Shown: in pieces, positions 23,152-29,904 of the stretch | Numbering within the stretch: position 1 is the stretch's first letter | How the letters are laid out: each line of letters opens with the position of its first letter | Source of the DNA: JBPYFK01 sp051984675 | Lineage (GTDB): Bacteria; Actinomycetota; Actinomycetes; Mycobacteriales; Pseudonocardiaceae | DNA: 31,840 bases | Direction of reading: 5' to 3' | Assembly: GCA_051984675.1 (NCBI GenBank) | Contig: JBPYFK010000150.1 | Span: 1 to 31,840, forward strand | Made by a program: the position numbers and the translations under genes | The notes under the pieces: generated by a model | What the model saw: the letters and a program-made list of their open reading frames with translations, nothing else | Told to the model about the DNA's origin: nothing | Databases searched by the model: none

Positions 23152-24608
23152 GAGCGGGACGATACCGGCTCGCCCTCGTCGCTGCGGCCCGCGCCCGTCT
23201 GGACACCGGCATCCGCGAGCAACTCGATCAGCGTGGGCAGCACCTGCTCCAGTTCGGCGCGGGAGCAGGCCGCGTAGCCCAGCGGGATGCCGTGCCACTG
23301 CGGGTGCTGGACGTGGTGCCGTTCGAGACCGTCCAGGACGACCCCGCGATCCGCCGCCCGGGCCAGCACCGCGCGCTCGGCCCGCACGCTCGGCAGCGGC
23401 AGCACGACGTGCGCGCCCGCGTGGTCACCGAACACCGGAATCCGCTCGGCGGTCAGCCGGTCCACGATCAGGGCCCGGCGCTGGGACATCTCCCGGCGCA
23501 GCCGGCGCAGGTGCCGGCCGAGGTCACCATGCTGGGCGAACCCGACGAGCACCCGCTGGCCAGCCGGGGCGGGTCGGGTTCCGGTGCGGTCGCGGTGGTC
23601 GAGCACGGCGGAGCCGACCTCCGGCGGGGCGAGCATCCAGCCCGCGCCCAGCGTCGGCGTGAGGATCTTGCTCGTGGTTCCCAGATGCACCACGACGTCC
23701 GGGGCGAGCGCGGCCAGCACCGGTAGCGGCGCGATGTCGTAGCGCAGCTCACCGTCATAGTCGTCCTCGATGATCAGCCAGCCCTCGGCACGCGCTCGCT
23801 CGACCAGCGCGACCCGGCGTGCTGCCGGCAGCCTGCCGCCGATCGGGAACTGGTGGGCCGGCGAGCAGTACACGGCACGCACACCGGCCGGGACGGCGTC
23901 GACGACGATGCCCGCGCGGTCCACGGGCGCCGGCAGCACGCGCAGACCCGCGGCCCGCAGTGCCCCGACGGCCCGCTGGTAGCCGGGCTCCTCGACGGCG
24001 ACGACGTCGCCGGCGGAGAAGACGGCGGCGGCCAGCTCGGACACGGCGGCGGTCGTGCCGCCGGTGGCCAGCACGGAGTCGGCGTGCGGTTCGCCGACGA
24101 CCAGCCCCCGGTGCCGCAGCAGGTGCTCGACCACGGCCGCCCGGTATTCCGGCAGCCCGGCTCGCTGCGGGCTGGACGCGGGCGGGGCGTCGGCCGCCGC
24201 GCGCCATGCGCGCCGCCACGCGACCCGGTCGATGCCGTCCACCCACGGCGCTCCGGGCGTCAGGCTCACCAGCTCCGGCTCGGGCTGCAGGTGGCCGTGT
24301 GACATGGGCCGTACGGGCGCTCCGGGCGGCGTGGTCGTCACGTAGGTGCCCGAGCCGTGTTTGCCCTCGATCCAGCCTTCGGCGTGCAGCTGCTCGAACG
24401 CGGCAGCGGTGACCGTGCGACTGACGCCGAGGTGGCGGGCGAGCGCGCGGGTGGACGGCAGCCGGTCGCCGCCGCGCAGCTGGCCGATCGCCGCCGCGTG
24501 TCGCAGCGCCTCGGCGAGTTGGACCGCGAGGGGGCGACCGCTGTCCCGGGTGAGTTCGATCGGCAGCTCCAGCAGGGGGCCGGAGGACTCGGCTGACGTA
24601 GGTGGCAT
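23148..24608 (-). CDS. MocR/PdxR-family regulator (GntR wHTH plus aminotransferase-like domain)
   Basis: 486 residues. An N-terminal GntR winged helix (about 24-90; GDRLPSTRALARHLGVSRTV and GKHGSGTYV) is followed by a fold-type I aminotransferase-like domain with GLPEYRAAVVEHLLRHRGL, IIEDDYDGELRYD and PLP-lysine Lys314 in GTTSKILTPTLGAGW. MocR proteins sense PLP or PLP-amino acid adducts. Start ATG 24608 has GAGGAG 9 nt upstream; GTG 24632 is less likely. It is divergent from a PNPOx-like gene, a common pairing. Unusually, it overlaps ddl by 4 bp. The MocR protein DdlR of Brevibacillus is known to control ddl, so control of ddl here is a reasonable but unproven idea. Confidence 0.93.
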   Translation of the reverse strand: MPPTSAESSGPLLELPIELTRDSGRPLAVQLAEALRHAAAIGQLRGGDRLPSTRALARHLGVSRTVTAAAFEQLHAEGWIEGKHGSGTYVTTTPPGAPVRPMSHGHLQPEPELVSLTPGAPWVDGIDRVAWRRAWRAAADAPPASSPQRAGLPEYRAAVVEHLLRHRGLVVGEPHADSVLATGGTTAAVSELAAAVFSAGDVVAVEEPGYQRAVGALRAAGLRVLPAPVDRAGIVVDAVPAGVRAVYCSPAHQFPIGGRLPAARRVALVERARAEGWLIIEDDYDGELRYDIAPLPVLAALAPDVVVHLGTTSKILTPTLGAGWMLAPPEVGSAVLDHRDRTGTRPAPAGQRVLVGFAQHGDLGRHLRRLRREMSQRRALIVDRLTAERIPVFGDHAGAHVVLPLPSVRAERAVLARAADRGVVLDGLERHHVQHPQWHGIPLGYAACSRAELEQVLPTLIELLADAGVQTGAGRSDEGEPVSSRS

Positions 24609-24651
24609 CTCAAGATTCTCCTCGATTGGCACTTCGATGATGCCACTTGAA
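24602..24651. promoter_or_regulatory. repeats in the mocR / PNPOx divergent promoter region (candidate MocR operator)
   Basis: The gap between the start codons is only 60 bp. CACTTCGA (24630-24637) and CACTTGAA (24644-24651) form a near-direct repeat with a 14-bp period. GTGGCATC (24602-24609) and GATGCCAC (24639-24646) are perfect inverted copies. MocR regulators usually bind direct repeats in such shared regions; which element is used cannot be read from the sequence. Confidence 0.5.
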
Positions 24652-24668
24652 CCTGAAGGCTGGGCCGC

Positions 24669-25379
24669 ATGGTCATGTCATCCAGCGAGACCTCCCGCTC
24701 CCCGGCCGATCTGTCCCCGACCGAGCGCAGCACGGTTCGGCGCGGTAAGGAGCGCGCTCGCACCGACCGCGCCGAGCTGCACGCGATCCTGGACGCGGGG
24801 CTGGTCTGCCACCTCGGCGTGCCGGTCGACGGGGCGCCGCGCGTGCTGCCGATGGTGTACGGCTGGACCGGCGGCACCCAGACCGGCGGCACCCAGACCG
24901 GCGACACTCTGTACCTGCACGGTTCCACCGGTGCTCGCGGATTGCGGGAAGCCGCCGCCGGAGCCGAACTGTGCGCAACGGTGACGCTACTGGACGGGAT
25001 AGTCCACGCCCGCGCGGTCCTGCACCACTCGGTCAACTACCGGTGCGCGGTGATCCACAGCCAGGGACGGCTGGTGACCGACCCGGACGAGAAGTGGGCG
25101 GGACTGCGGGCAGTCACCGAGCACCTCCTGCCCGGTTCGTGGGAACACACCCGGCAGCCCAACAAGCGGGACCTCGCTCAGACCGCACTGATAGCGATGG
25201 ATCTCACCGAAGCCGCGGTGAAGATCCGCTCCGGTGGCCCGAACGACGACCCCGAAGACATCGCGGCGGGTGGCCGGTGGGCTGGAGTCCTGCCACTGCA
25301 CCGGGATTGGGGCGCTCCGCAGCCGAGCGCGGACCTGCCCGCCGGGTTCCCGATTCCTCGGCACGTCACGACGCGCTGA
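24669..25379 (+). CDS. pyridoxamine 5'-phosphate oxidase-like FMN-binding protein
   Basis: 236 residues with a flavin-binding split-barrel of the Pyridox_ox_2 type: LDAGLVCHLGVPVDGAPRVL, LYLHGSTGARGL, VNYRCAVIHSQGRLV and NKRDLAQTALIAMDL. Family members bind FMN or F420-type cofactors; true PNP oxidase activity is not implied. It is divergent from the MocR regulator, the usual partner. Residues 67-79 contain a tandem GGTQT repeat coded by a 15-bp duplication in a surface loop before the second strand. ATG 24669 has GAAGG 9 nt upstream; ATG 24675 is also possible. The 3' end overlaps the convergent CDO gene by 14 bp. Confidence 0.87.
   Translation: MVMSSSETSRSPADLSPTERSTVRRGKERARTDRAELHAILDAGLVCHLGVPVDGAPRVLPMVYGWTGGTQTGGTQTGDTLYLHGSTGARGLREAAAGAELCATVTLLDGIVHARAVLHHSVNYRCAVIHSQGRLVTDPDEKWAGLRAVTEHLLPGSWEHTRQPNKRDLAQTALIAMDLTEAAVKIRSGGPNDDPEDIAAGGRWAGVLPLHRDWGAPQPSADLPAGFPIPRHVTTR
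24867..24904. repeat. in-frame 15-bp tandem repeat in the PNPOx-like gene
   Basis: ACCGGCGGCACCCAG occurs at 24867-24881 and 24882-24896, with a partial third copy to 24904. It encodes repeated Thr-Gly-Gly-Thr-Gln and keeps the frame. Confidence 0.9.
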
Positions 25380-25842
25380 GGCGTCCACCGTCCACTGAGT
25401 ACACGTTCATCCGCGTCCTACCTGGCCGGTAGACGTGAATGCTCACGGCCGGGTCGGGGCCGTCGTTGCGGACCTGGTGCACGTAGTTCGGCCCGAACAC
25501 CCGAGACTGTCCGATGTTCAGAACGTGCAACTCCTGCACGGCGCCGCCGCCCGCGCCGGCGCGCACGACGCGTTCAGACAGCGCGCCGGAGACGATCGTG
25601 AACGCACCGGTCGCGCCGCCGTGGTCGTGCAGTTCGGTGCGCTGGCCGGGCAGCCAGCTCAGCAACCACGCCTCATGCTCGTCGGTGCGCTCCAGCAGCC
25701 CGAACCAGCGTTGGTCCGGGTCGTAACGCAGCTGATGTGCCCAGCGGCGCCGGTCGGCGGCGAACTCGCGGGCGATGCGAACCGGATGCGCGATGGCCCG
25801 GTTCGCGGGCAGGGCAACGGTGTTGGGGGGAACGGCAAACAC
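25366..25842 (-). CDS. cysteine dioxygenase (type I, cupin)
   Basis: Oxidises L-cysteine to cysteine sulfinate with O2 and Fe(II). 158 residues, a cupin fold. LPGQRTELHDHGG supplies two iron-binding His, GAFTIVSGALSE follows, and GPNYVHQVRN supplies the third His; RWAHQLRYDPDQRW and SIHVYRPG are typical of bacterial CDO. GTG 25842 gives the standard MFAVPPNTV N-terminus and has GAAGGA 10 nt upstream; an in-frame codon at 25890 would add 16 atypical residues. Upstream are a GC hairpin and a short cysteine-containing leader ORF that probably control it. The 3' end overlaps the convergent PNPOx-like gene. Confidence 0.93.
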   Translation of the reverse strand: MFAVPPNTVALPANRAIAHPVRIAREFAADRRRWAHQLRYDPDQRWFGLLERTDEHEAWLLSWLPGQRTELHDHGGATGAFTIVSGALSERVVRAGAGGGAVQELHVLNIGQSRVFGPNYVHQVRNDGPDPAVSIHVYRPGRTRMNVYSVDGGRLSAS

Positions 25843-25876
25843 GGAAAAGGTGTCCTTCGTAGGCAACAGCGACCGG

Positions 25877-25896
25877 CGCGCGGTCACCACCGCGCG
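25877..25896 (-). promoter_or_regulatory. GC-rich hairpin between leader peptide and CDO
   Basis: CGCGCGGT (25877-25884) and ACCGCGCG (25889-25896) form a perfect 8-bp stem with a 4-nt loop, 34 bp before the CDO start and 43 bp after the leader ORF stop. Its position suits an attenuator or a stem that hides the ribosome binding site. No T-run follows it. Confidence 0.5.
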
Positions 25897-25939
25897 GGAT
25901 CGGCATGGATCGGCAGGAGAGAACCCGGAAAACCGACGA

Positions 25940-26020
25940 TCAACACGAAGGACACAGCGCGCTGGCGACCCGGCGGAGGTCGATGTGACCCCGTCGATCC
26001 CTCATCGCGCGCAGAACCAT
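25940..26020 (-). CDS. short cysteine-containing leader peptide upstream of cysteine dioxygenase
   Basis: A 26-codon ORF (ATG 26020, TGA 25942-25940). It begins MVLRAMRD and ends RGHIDLRRVASALCPSC. The RRxH(I/V)DLxRVAS-Cys pattern is that of the small putative leader peptides found before sulfur-metabolism genes in many actinobacteria. Both Cys codons (23 and 26) are at the very end, with the stop directly after the second, so a ribosome short of Cys-tRNA would stall there. The next gene is cysteine dioxygenase, 97 bp downstream. No Shine-Dalgarno precedes ATG 26020, while a promoter-like element sits 7 nt upstream, which suits leaderless translation. ATG 26005 is an alternative start. Regulation by attenuation is inference. 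Confidence 0.8.
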   Translation of the reverse strand: MVLRAMRDRRGHIDLRRVASALCPSC

Positions 26021-26027
26021 GCGAGGA

Positions 26028-26056
26028 ACTGAACCAGCAGCTACCTCGCACGTCAA
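26028..26056 (-). promoter_or_regulatory. candidate promoter of the leader peptide-CDO transcript
   Basis: TTGACG (26056-26051) is a good -35 element, 17 bp before TTCAGT (26033-26028), a weaker -10. The A of the leader ATG (26020) would lie 8 bp after the -10, so the transcript may start at the start codon. Confidence 0.55.
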
Positions 26057-26103
26057 GCCGAATGCCGCTTCCGGCTCAAGATCTCACACTGTGGGTGATC
26101 CGG

Positions 26104-27201
26104 CTAACCCAGGGCGGCGAGGATGTCCGCGACAAGATCCGAGGTGTCCTCGCAGCCGGCGGACGCGCGCACGAAACCGTCCGCGACGGGGTCTCCCCAG
26201 CGGGCGCGCCGGTCCAGCGTGGTGTGCACGCCGCCGAAGCTGGTCGCCGCCAGCGCCAGCTGGCTGCGCCGCAGCAGCTCGTCGACCGCGTGCGCGTCCG
26301 CGAGCTGGAAGCAGAAAACCCCGCCCCAGCGGCGCATCTGCTTGCGTGCGACGTCGTGTGACGGGTCGCCCGGCAGCCCGGGCCAGCGAACGTCCCGCAC
26401 GGCTGGATGCTCCCGCAACGTCCGAGCCAGTGCCTCCGCGTTCGCGGCTTGGCGGGACAGCCGCAGATCAAGCGTGCCGAGCCCGCGACGCACCAACCAC
26501 GCCTCGAACGGCCCGGGAATCGCACCGGACAGCGTTCGAGCGCGTACCAGGCGCTCGGCGAGGTCGCCGTCCCGCACGGACACGTGCCCGAGCAGGACGT
26601 CGCTGTGCCCGGCGAGCGCCTTGGTGTCGCTGGCGACCACGATGTCCGCGCCCAGCTCCAGCGGGCGCTGGCCGAGCGGCGTGGCCGTGGTGTTGTCCAC
26701 CGCTACCAGCGCTCCGGCGGCATGCGCGCGCTCGGTGAGCACGGCGATGTCACAGACGTCGAGACCGGGGTTCGACGGCGTCTCCAGCAGCACCAGGCGT
26801 GCACCGTCGAATGCGTCCGCCGGCCACGGCCCCGGAGTCGGGATTTCCCGGACGGTCAGCTCCAGCTCGCCCAGTTCGTCGCGGACGAACTGCCGTGTCG
26901 CGTAATAGCCGTCCGCGGGCAGGATCACCGTGTCACCTCGCCGGAGGACGGCGTGCAGCAGCCTGCTGATGGCCGCCATGCCCGACGGAAAGATGACGCA
27001 GTGGCCCCCGTCCAGGCTGGCCAGCGCCGATTCCAGCACGCGCCAGGTGGGATTCCCAGCCCTGCCGTAGAAGTCGTGACGCTCCGCGGGATCGCCCAGG
27101 TGGTAAGGCGCGGCGAAGACCGGACCGGGCGTCAGCGCCGCACCTGGCGCCGCCGGCGGGTCACCCCCGTGCACACACCGTGTGCCGTCCCCGAAAGCCA
27201 T
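26104..27201 (-). CDS. cystathionine gamma-lyase-like PLP enzyme (Cys/Met metabolism family)
   Basis: 365 residues of the trans-sulfuration family (cystathionine gamma-lyase/synthase, methionine gamma-lyase group). MAFGDGTRCVHGG start, PVFAAPYHLGD, DFYGRAGNPTWR, FPSGMAAIS, LLETPSNPGLDV, VDNTTATPLGQ and the PLP-lysine Lys194 in ASDTKALAGHSDVLLG are visible. ASDTKALAGHSD rather than HSxTKYxxGHSD is common in actinobacterial lyases, so a lyase releasing cysteine is favoured over a synthase, but the substrate cannot be read from sequence. ATG 27201 matches the family start; GTG 27219 has a good TGAGG upstream and would add six residues. It follows gpsA by about 29 bp on the same strand. Confidence 0.88.
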   Translation of the reverse strand: MAFGDGTRCVHGGDPPAAPGAALTPGPVFAAPYHLGDPAERHDFYGRAGNPTWRVLESALASLDGGHCVIFPSGMAAISRLLHAVLRRGDTVILPADGYYATRQFVRDELGELELTVREIPTPGPWPADAFDGARLVLLETPSNPGLDVCDIAVLTERAHAAGALVAVDNTTATPLGQRPLELGADIVVASDTKALAGHSDVLLGHVSVRDGDLAERLVRARTLSGAIPGPFEAWLVRRGLGTLDLRLSRQAANAEALARTLREHPAVRDVRWPGLPGDPSHDVARKQMRRWGGVFCFQLADAHAVDELLRRSQLALAATSFGGVHTTLDRRARWGDPVADGFVRASAGCEDTSDLVADILAALG

Positions 27202-27230
27202 GCCATCCTCTGGGTCCACCTCGGCTCACC

Positions 27231-28229
27231 TCACTCGGATTTGTGCTCCCGCCCGAGCAACTCGACGGCGGCCGGGCCGGGTTCCAGGCCCTCGTGGCAC
27301 ACGCGGTACACGACGTCGGTGATCGGCACTTCGACGCACTGGCGTGCCGCGAGTTCCCGGATCGACTGGCACGACTTCACGCCTTCGGCGACCTGGCCGT
27401 TGGCCGCGGCCTGCGCCTGCTGCAGGCTCTCCCCACGCCCGAGCCGCTCGCCGAAGCTCCGGTTGCGGGACAGCGGTGACGCGCACGTCGCGACCAGGTC
27501 ACCGAGCCCGGCAAGGCCGGCGAACGTCATCGGTTCCGCGCCCAGAACCACCCCGAGCCGGGTAGTTTCCGCCAACCCCCGGGTGATCAGCGCACCCGTG
27601 GTGTTGTCGCCGTAACCGAGCCCGGTGGCGATCCCGCACGCGAGCGCGATCACGTTCTTGCACGCACCCGCCAACTCCACACCGATGATGTCCGTGTTGG
27701 TGTAGGGGCGGAAGTAACCGGTCGAGCAGGCGCGCTGTAACGCGACCGCGCGGTCGTGGTCGGCGCACGCCACGACCGTGGCGGTGGGATGTCCGGCGGC
27801 GATCTCCCGCGCCAGGTTCGGGCCGGACACCACGGCCACCTGCTCGCTGGGTACGCACGCGACCTCGCTGACGACCTCGCTCATCCGCTTCAACGTGCTC
27901 AGCTCCACGCCCTTGGCGAGGCTGACGAGAGTCGCGTCCGCCGGCAGCAACGGCTGCCAGCCGGCGAGGTTCTCGCGCAGTGTCTGGCTGGGCACGGCCA
28001 GCACGACCGCGTCCGCGCCATGCACCGCCTCGGCGGCGTCGTCGGTGGCCCGCAGCCCGTCCGGCAGCACGATTCCCGGCAGGTACTGCTCGTTGCACCG
28101 GTGCTGGTTGATGGCGTCGGCCACTTCCGACCGGCGCGCCCACAGCGTCACGTGGCCCCCGGCGTCGGCGAGCACCTTGGCGAAGGTCGTTCCCCAGGAC
28201 CCAGCACCCAGGACCGTGACTTTCCTCAT
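27231..28229 (-). CDS. gpsA: glycerol-3-phosphate dehydrogenase [NAD(P)+]
   Basis: Reduces dihydroxyacetone phosphate to sn-glycerol 3-phosphate for phospholipid synthesis. 332 residues. The nucleotide-binding VLGAGSWGTTFAKVLADAG (6-24), SLAKGVE with Lys106, SGPNLAREIA and the catalytic Lys191 in VELAGACKNVIALACG, plus GLAGLGDLVATCASPLSRNR, are all conserved. ATG 28229 with AGGAAGG upstream. It lies 33 bp after plsC, whose product uses glycerol 3-phosphate or its acylated form, so the two probably form one operon. Confidence 0.97.
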   Translation of the reverse strand: MRKVTVLGAGSWGTTFAKVLADAGGHVTLWARRSEVADAINQHRCNEQYLPGIVLPDGLRATDDAAEAVHGADAVVLAVPSQTLRENLAGWQPLLPADATLVSLAKGVELSTLKRMSEVVSEVACVPSEQVAVVSGPNLAREIAAGHPTATVVACADHDRAVALQRACSTGYFRPYTNTDIIGVELAGACKNVIALACGIATGLGYGDNTTGALITRGLAETTRLGVVLGAEPMTFAGLAGLGDLVATCASPLSRNRSFGERLGRGESLQQAQAAANGQVAEGVKSCQSIRELAARQCVEVPITDVVYRVCHEGLEPGPAAVELLGREHKSE

Positions 28230-28262
28230 ACGCCCTTCCTCGCTGTACGCCGCCGTGGGCTG

Positions 28263-29123
28263 TTACGCGCCGCCGCGCTGTTTCTGCCGGGCCGGCGAGT
28301 AGAACTCCTGAGGTGCGGTCTCACCCCGGATCTCGGCGAGCAGTTCGCGGACCCGGCGCATCGTCACCTCGGTGACTTCGCGCAGCACAGCGGTATCGAT
28401 CTCCCGCTTCTTGTACTCCGACAGGTCGATCGGCTCGCCGAAGACGATCGTGACGGTCTTGCGCGGGAACGGGCGAAACTTCTTCTGGTAGCCGTCAAGG
28501 ATGTCCCGCGTGCCCCAGCGCGCGGCGGGAACCACCGGGATGTCGTGCTCCAACGCCAGCCTCGCCAGCCCCGGGCGCGGCGTCATCGGCCAACCGTCCG
28601 GGTCCTTGGTGATCGTGCCGTCCGGGTAGATGATGATCATCTTGCCGTTGGCCAGCGCTTGGTGCGCATCGCGCAGGCTCTGCTGGGCGTCGGCCGTGCC
28701 CCGATACACCGGGATCTGCTCAGCGCCGGTCAGCAGGTTGCGCACGACGGGGATGTTCCACAGCGTGTTCTTGGCCAGAAACCGCGGCAGGCGCCGGGCC
28801 CGGTGCACGGCGACCGCGTCGTAGACCGGGTCCAGGTGGGACACGTGGTTGAGCACCAGCAGCACGGGACCTTCGGCCGGCACGTTCTCCCGGCCTCTGA
28901 GCCGGAACCGGGCGAGCAGGTAGACAACGGGGTAGAACAGCACCGCCGCGAACGAGATCCACAGGCGTCCGGCGAACGTCGCGGATTTCTCTCGTGGGAT
29001 GCGGCCACTCTTCTCGTCTGGGCCACTCTTCTCGTCTGGGCCACTCTTCTCGTGCGGGCCGGTCTTCTCGTGTGGGCCGGTCTTCTCGGGGGGAATGCCT
29101 TCAGTGCGGTTCTGGTCAGCCAC
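28263..29123 (-). CDS. plsC: 1-acyl-sn-glycerol-3-phosphate acyltransferase (PlsC-like)
   Basis: Membrane-associated acyltransferase that makes phosphatidic acid; 286 residues. GTG 29123 is fixed by GAGGAG 6 nt upstream. Residues 11-40 are a hydrophilic repeat of GP(D/H)EK(S/T) units coded by 18-bp tandem copies. A hydrophobic segment (about 53-72) anchors the protein. Catalytic His93 and Asp98 are in LNHVSHLDPVYD, followed by PVYRGTAD and the substrate-binding IIIYPDGTITKDPDGWP, where family members often have PEGT. It is upstream of gpsA and divergent from cofC. The repeat tail is probably a disordered cytoplasmic extension. Confidence 0.93.
   Translation of the reverse strand: MADQNRTEGIPPEKTGPHEKTGPHEKSGPDEKSGPDEKSGRIPREKSATFAGRLWISFAAVLFYPVVYLLARFRLRGRENVPAEGPVLLVLNHVSHLDPVYDAVAVHRARRLPRFLAKNTLWNIPVVRNLLTGAEQIPVYRGTADAQQSLRDAHQALANGKMIIIYPDGTITKDPDGWPMTPRPGLARLALEHDIPVVPAARWGTRDILDGYQKKFRPFPRKTVTIVFGEPIDLSEYKKREIDTAVLREVTEVTMRRVRELLAEIRGETAPQEFYSPARQKQRGGA
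29005..29094. repeat. in-frame 18-bp tandem repeat in the plsC 5' end, about five copies
   Basis: Units at 29005, 29023, 29041, 29059 and 29077; the first two are identical (CCACTCTTCTCGTCTGGG) and the others diverge progressively. They encode GPDEKS, GPDEKS, GPHEKS, GPHEKT and a partial PPEKT. Confidence 0.95.
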
Positions 29124-29190
29124 GCCACACTCCTCATCGCCTCGCGTGGGTGACCAAACTACCTCGCTGGGTTCACGCGAAGATGGCACG

Positions 29191-29904
29191 GTGACCAGAG
29201 GTTTACACCTGCTCGTGCCGATCAAGCCCCTGCGGGTGGCGAAGTCGCGCCTGCTCGGCGCCGCCGACGGCGGTCGCGGCGAACCGGAGGCGCACGCGGC
29301 GCTGGTCGCCGCAGCCGCCGTGGACACGGTGACCGCCGCGAGCGAGGCGCCGGGCGTGCGGCAAGTGGTGGTCATCACGTCTGACCCCGAGCTGGCCGCG
29401 CTGTTCACCGGGGAAGGCGTGCGGGTCCTTCCCGACGTCCCCGCGTCCGGGCTCAACCCCGCGCTCACGCACGGCGAGCGGGTGCTTCGTGAGCGTGATG
29501 ATCGGCTGCGCGTCGGCGCGTTGCAGGCGGACCTGCCGGCGTTGCGGCCCTCGGAGCTGGGCGCGGCGCTGGCGGAAGCCGGTAGTGCCCGGGCGTTCTG
29601 CCCGGATCGCCAGGGAACGGGGACGACCCTGCTCGTCGCCGCCGAAGGCGCGCCCCTGGGCCCCCGGTTCGGTCCCCGTTCGGCGGACGCCCACACGTGC
29701 AGCGGTGCACGCGCGTTGCGTGGCCCGTGGCCGTCGCTGCGCTGCGACGTCGACACCGAAGAGGACCTGCGGCGAGCAGCGGAGATCGGCTTGGGGCCGC
29801 GCACGACCGCGCGCCTGGGGTCGCGCGCCATCTCACGGTTTGCGCAGGGCAGCCATCCGGCCCCGGATGCTGGACAATGGCGATGTGAGTACGGACAGCG
29901 ATGA
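29191..29904 (+). CDS. cofC: phosphoenolpyruvate/2-phospholactate guanylyltransferase (F420 biosynthesis)
   Basis: Makes the GTP-activated lactyl/enolpyruvyl intermediate of coenzyme F420 (CofC/FbiD). 237 residues. The N-terminus LHLLVPIKPLRVAKSRLL is the nucleotide-binding signature; VITSDPELAALF, GLNPALTHGER, LQADLPALRP and DRQGTGTTLLVA with SADAHTCSGARAL are family motifs, and CDVDTEEDLRRA ends the domain. In mycobacteria the equivalent gene (Rv2983, fbiD) also precedes ppk. GTG 29191 is the start, with a modest AGATGG upstream. The last 20 bp overlap the ppk start. The tail past residue about 205 is not conserved. Confidence 0.93.
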   Translation: MTRGLHLLVPIKPLRVAKSRLLGAADGGRGEPEAHAALVAAAAVDTVTAASEAPGVRQVVVITSDPELAALFTGEGVRVLPDVPASGLNPALTHGERVLRERDDRLRVGALQADLPALRPSELGAALAEAGSARAFCPDRQGTGTTLLVAAEGAPLGPRFGPRSADAHTCSGARALRGPWPSLRCDVDTEEDLRRAAEIGLGPRTTARLGSRAISRFAQGSHPAPDAGQWRCEYGQR

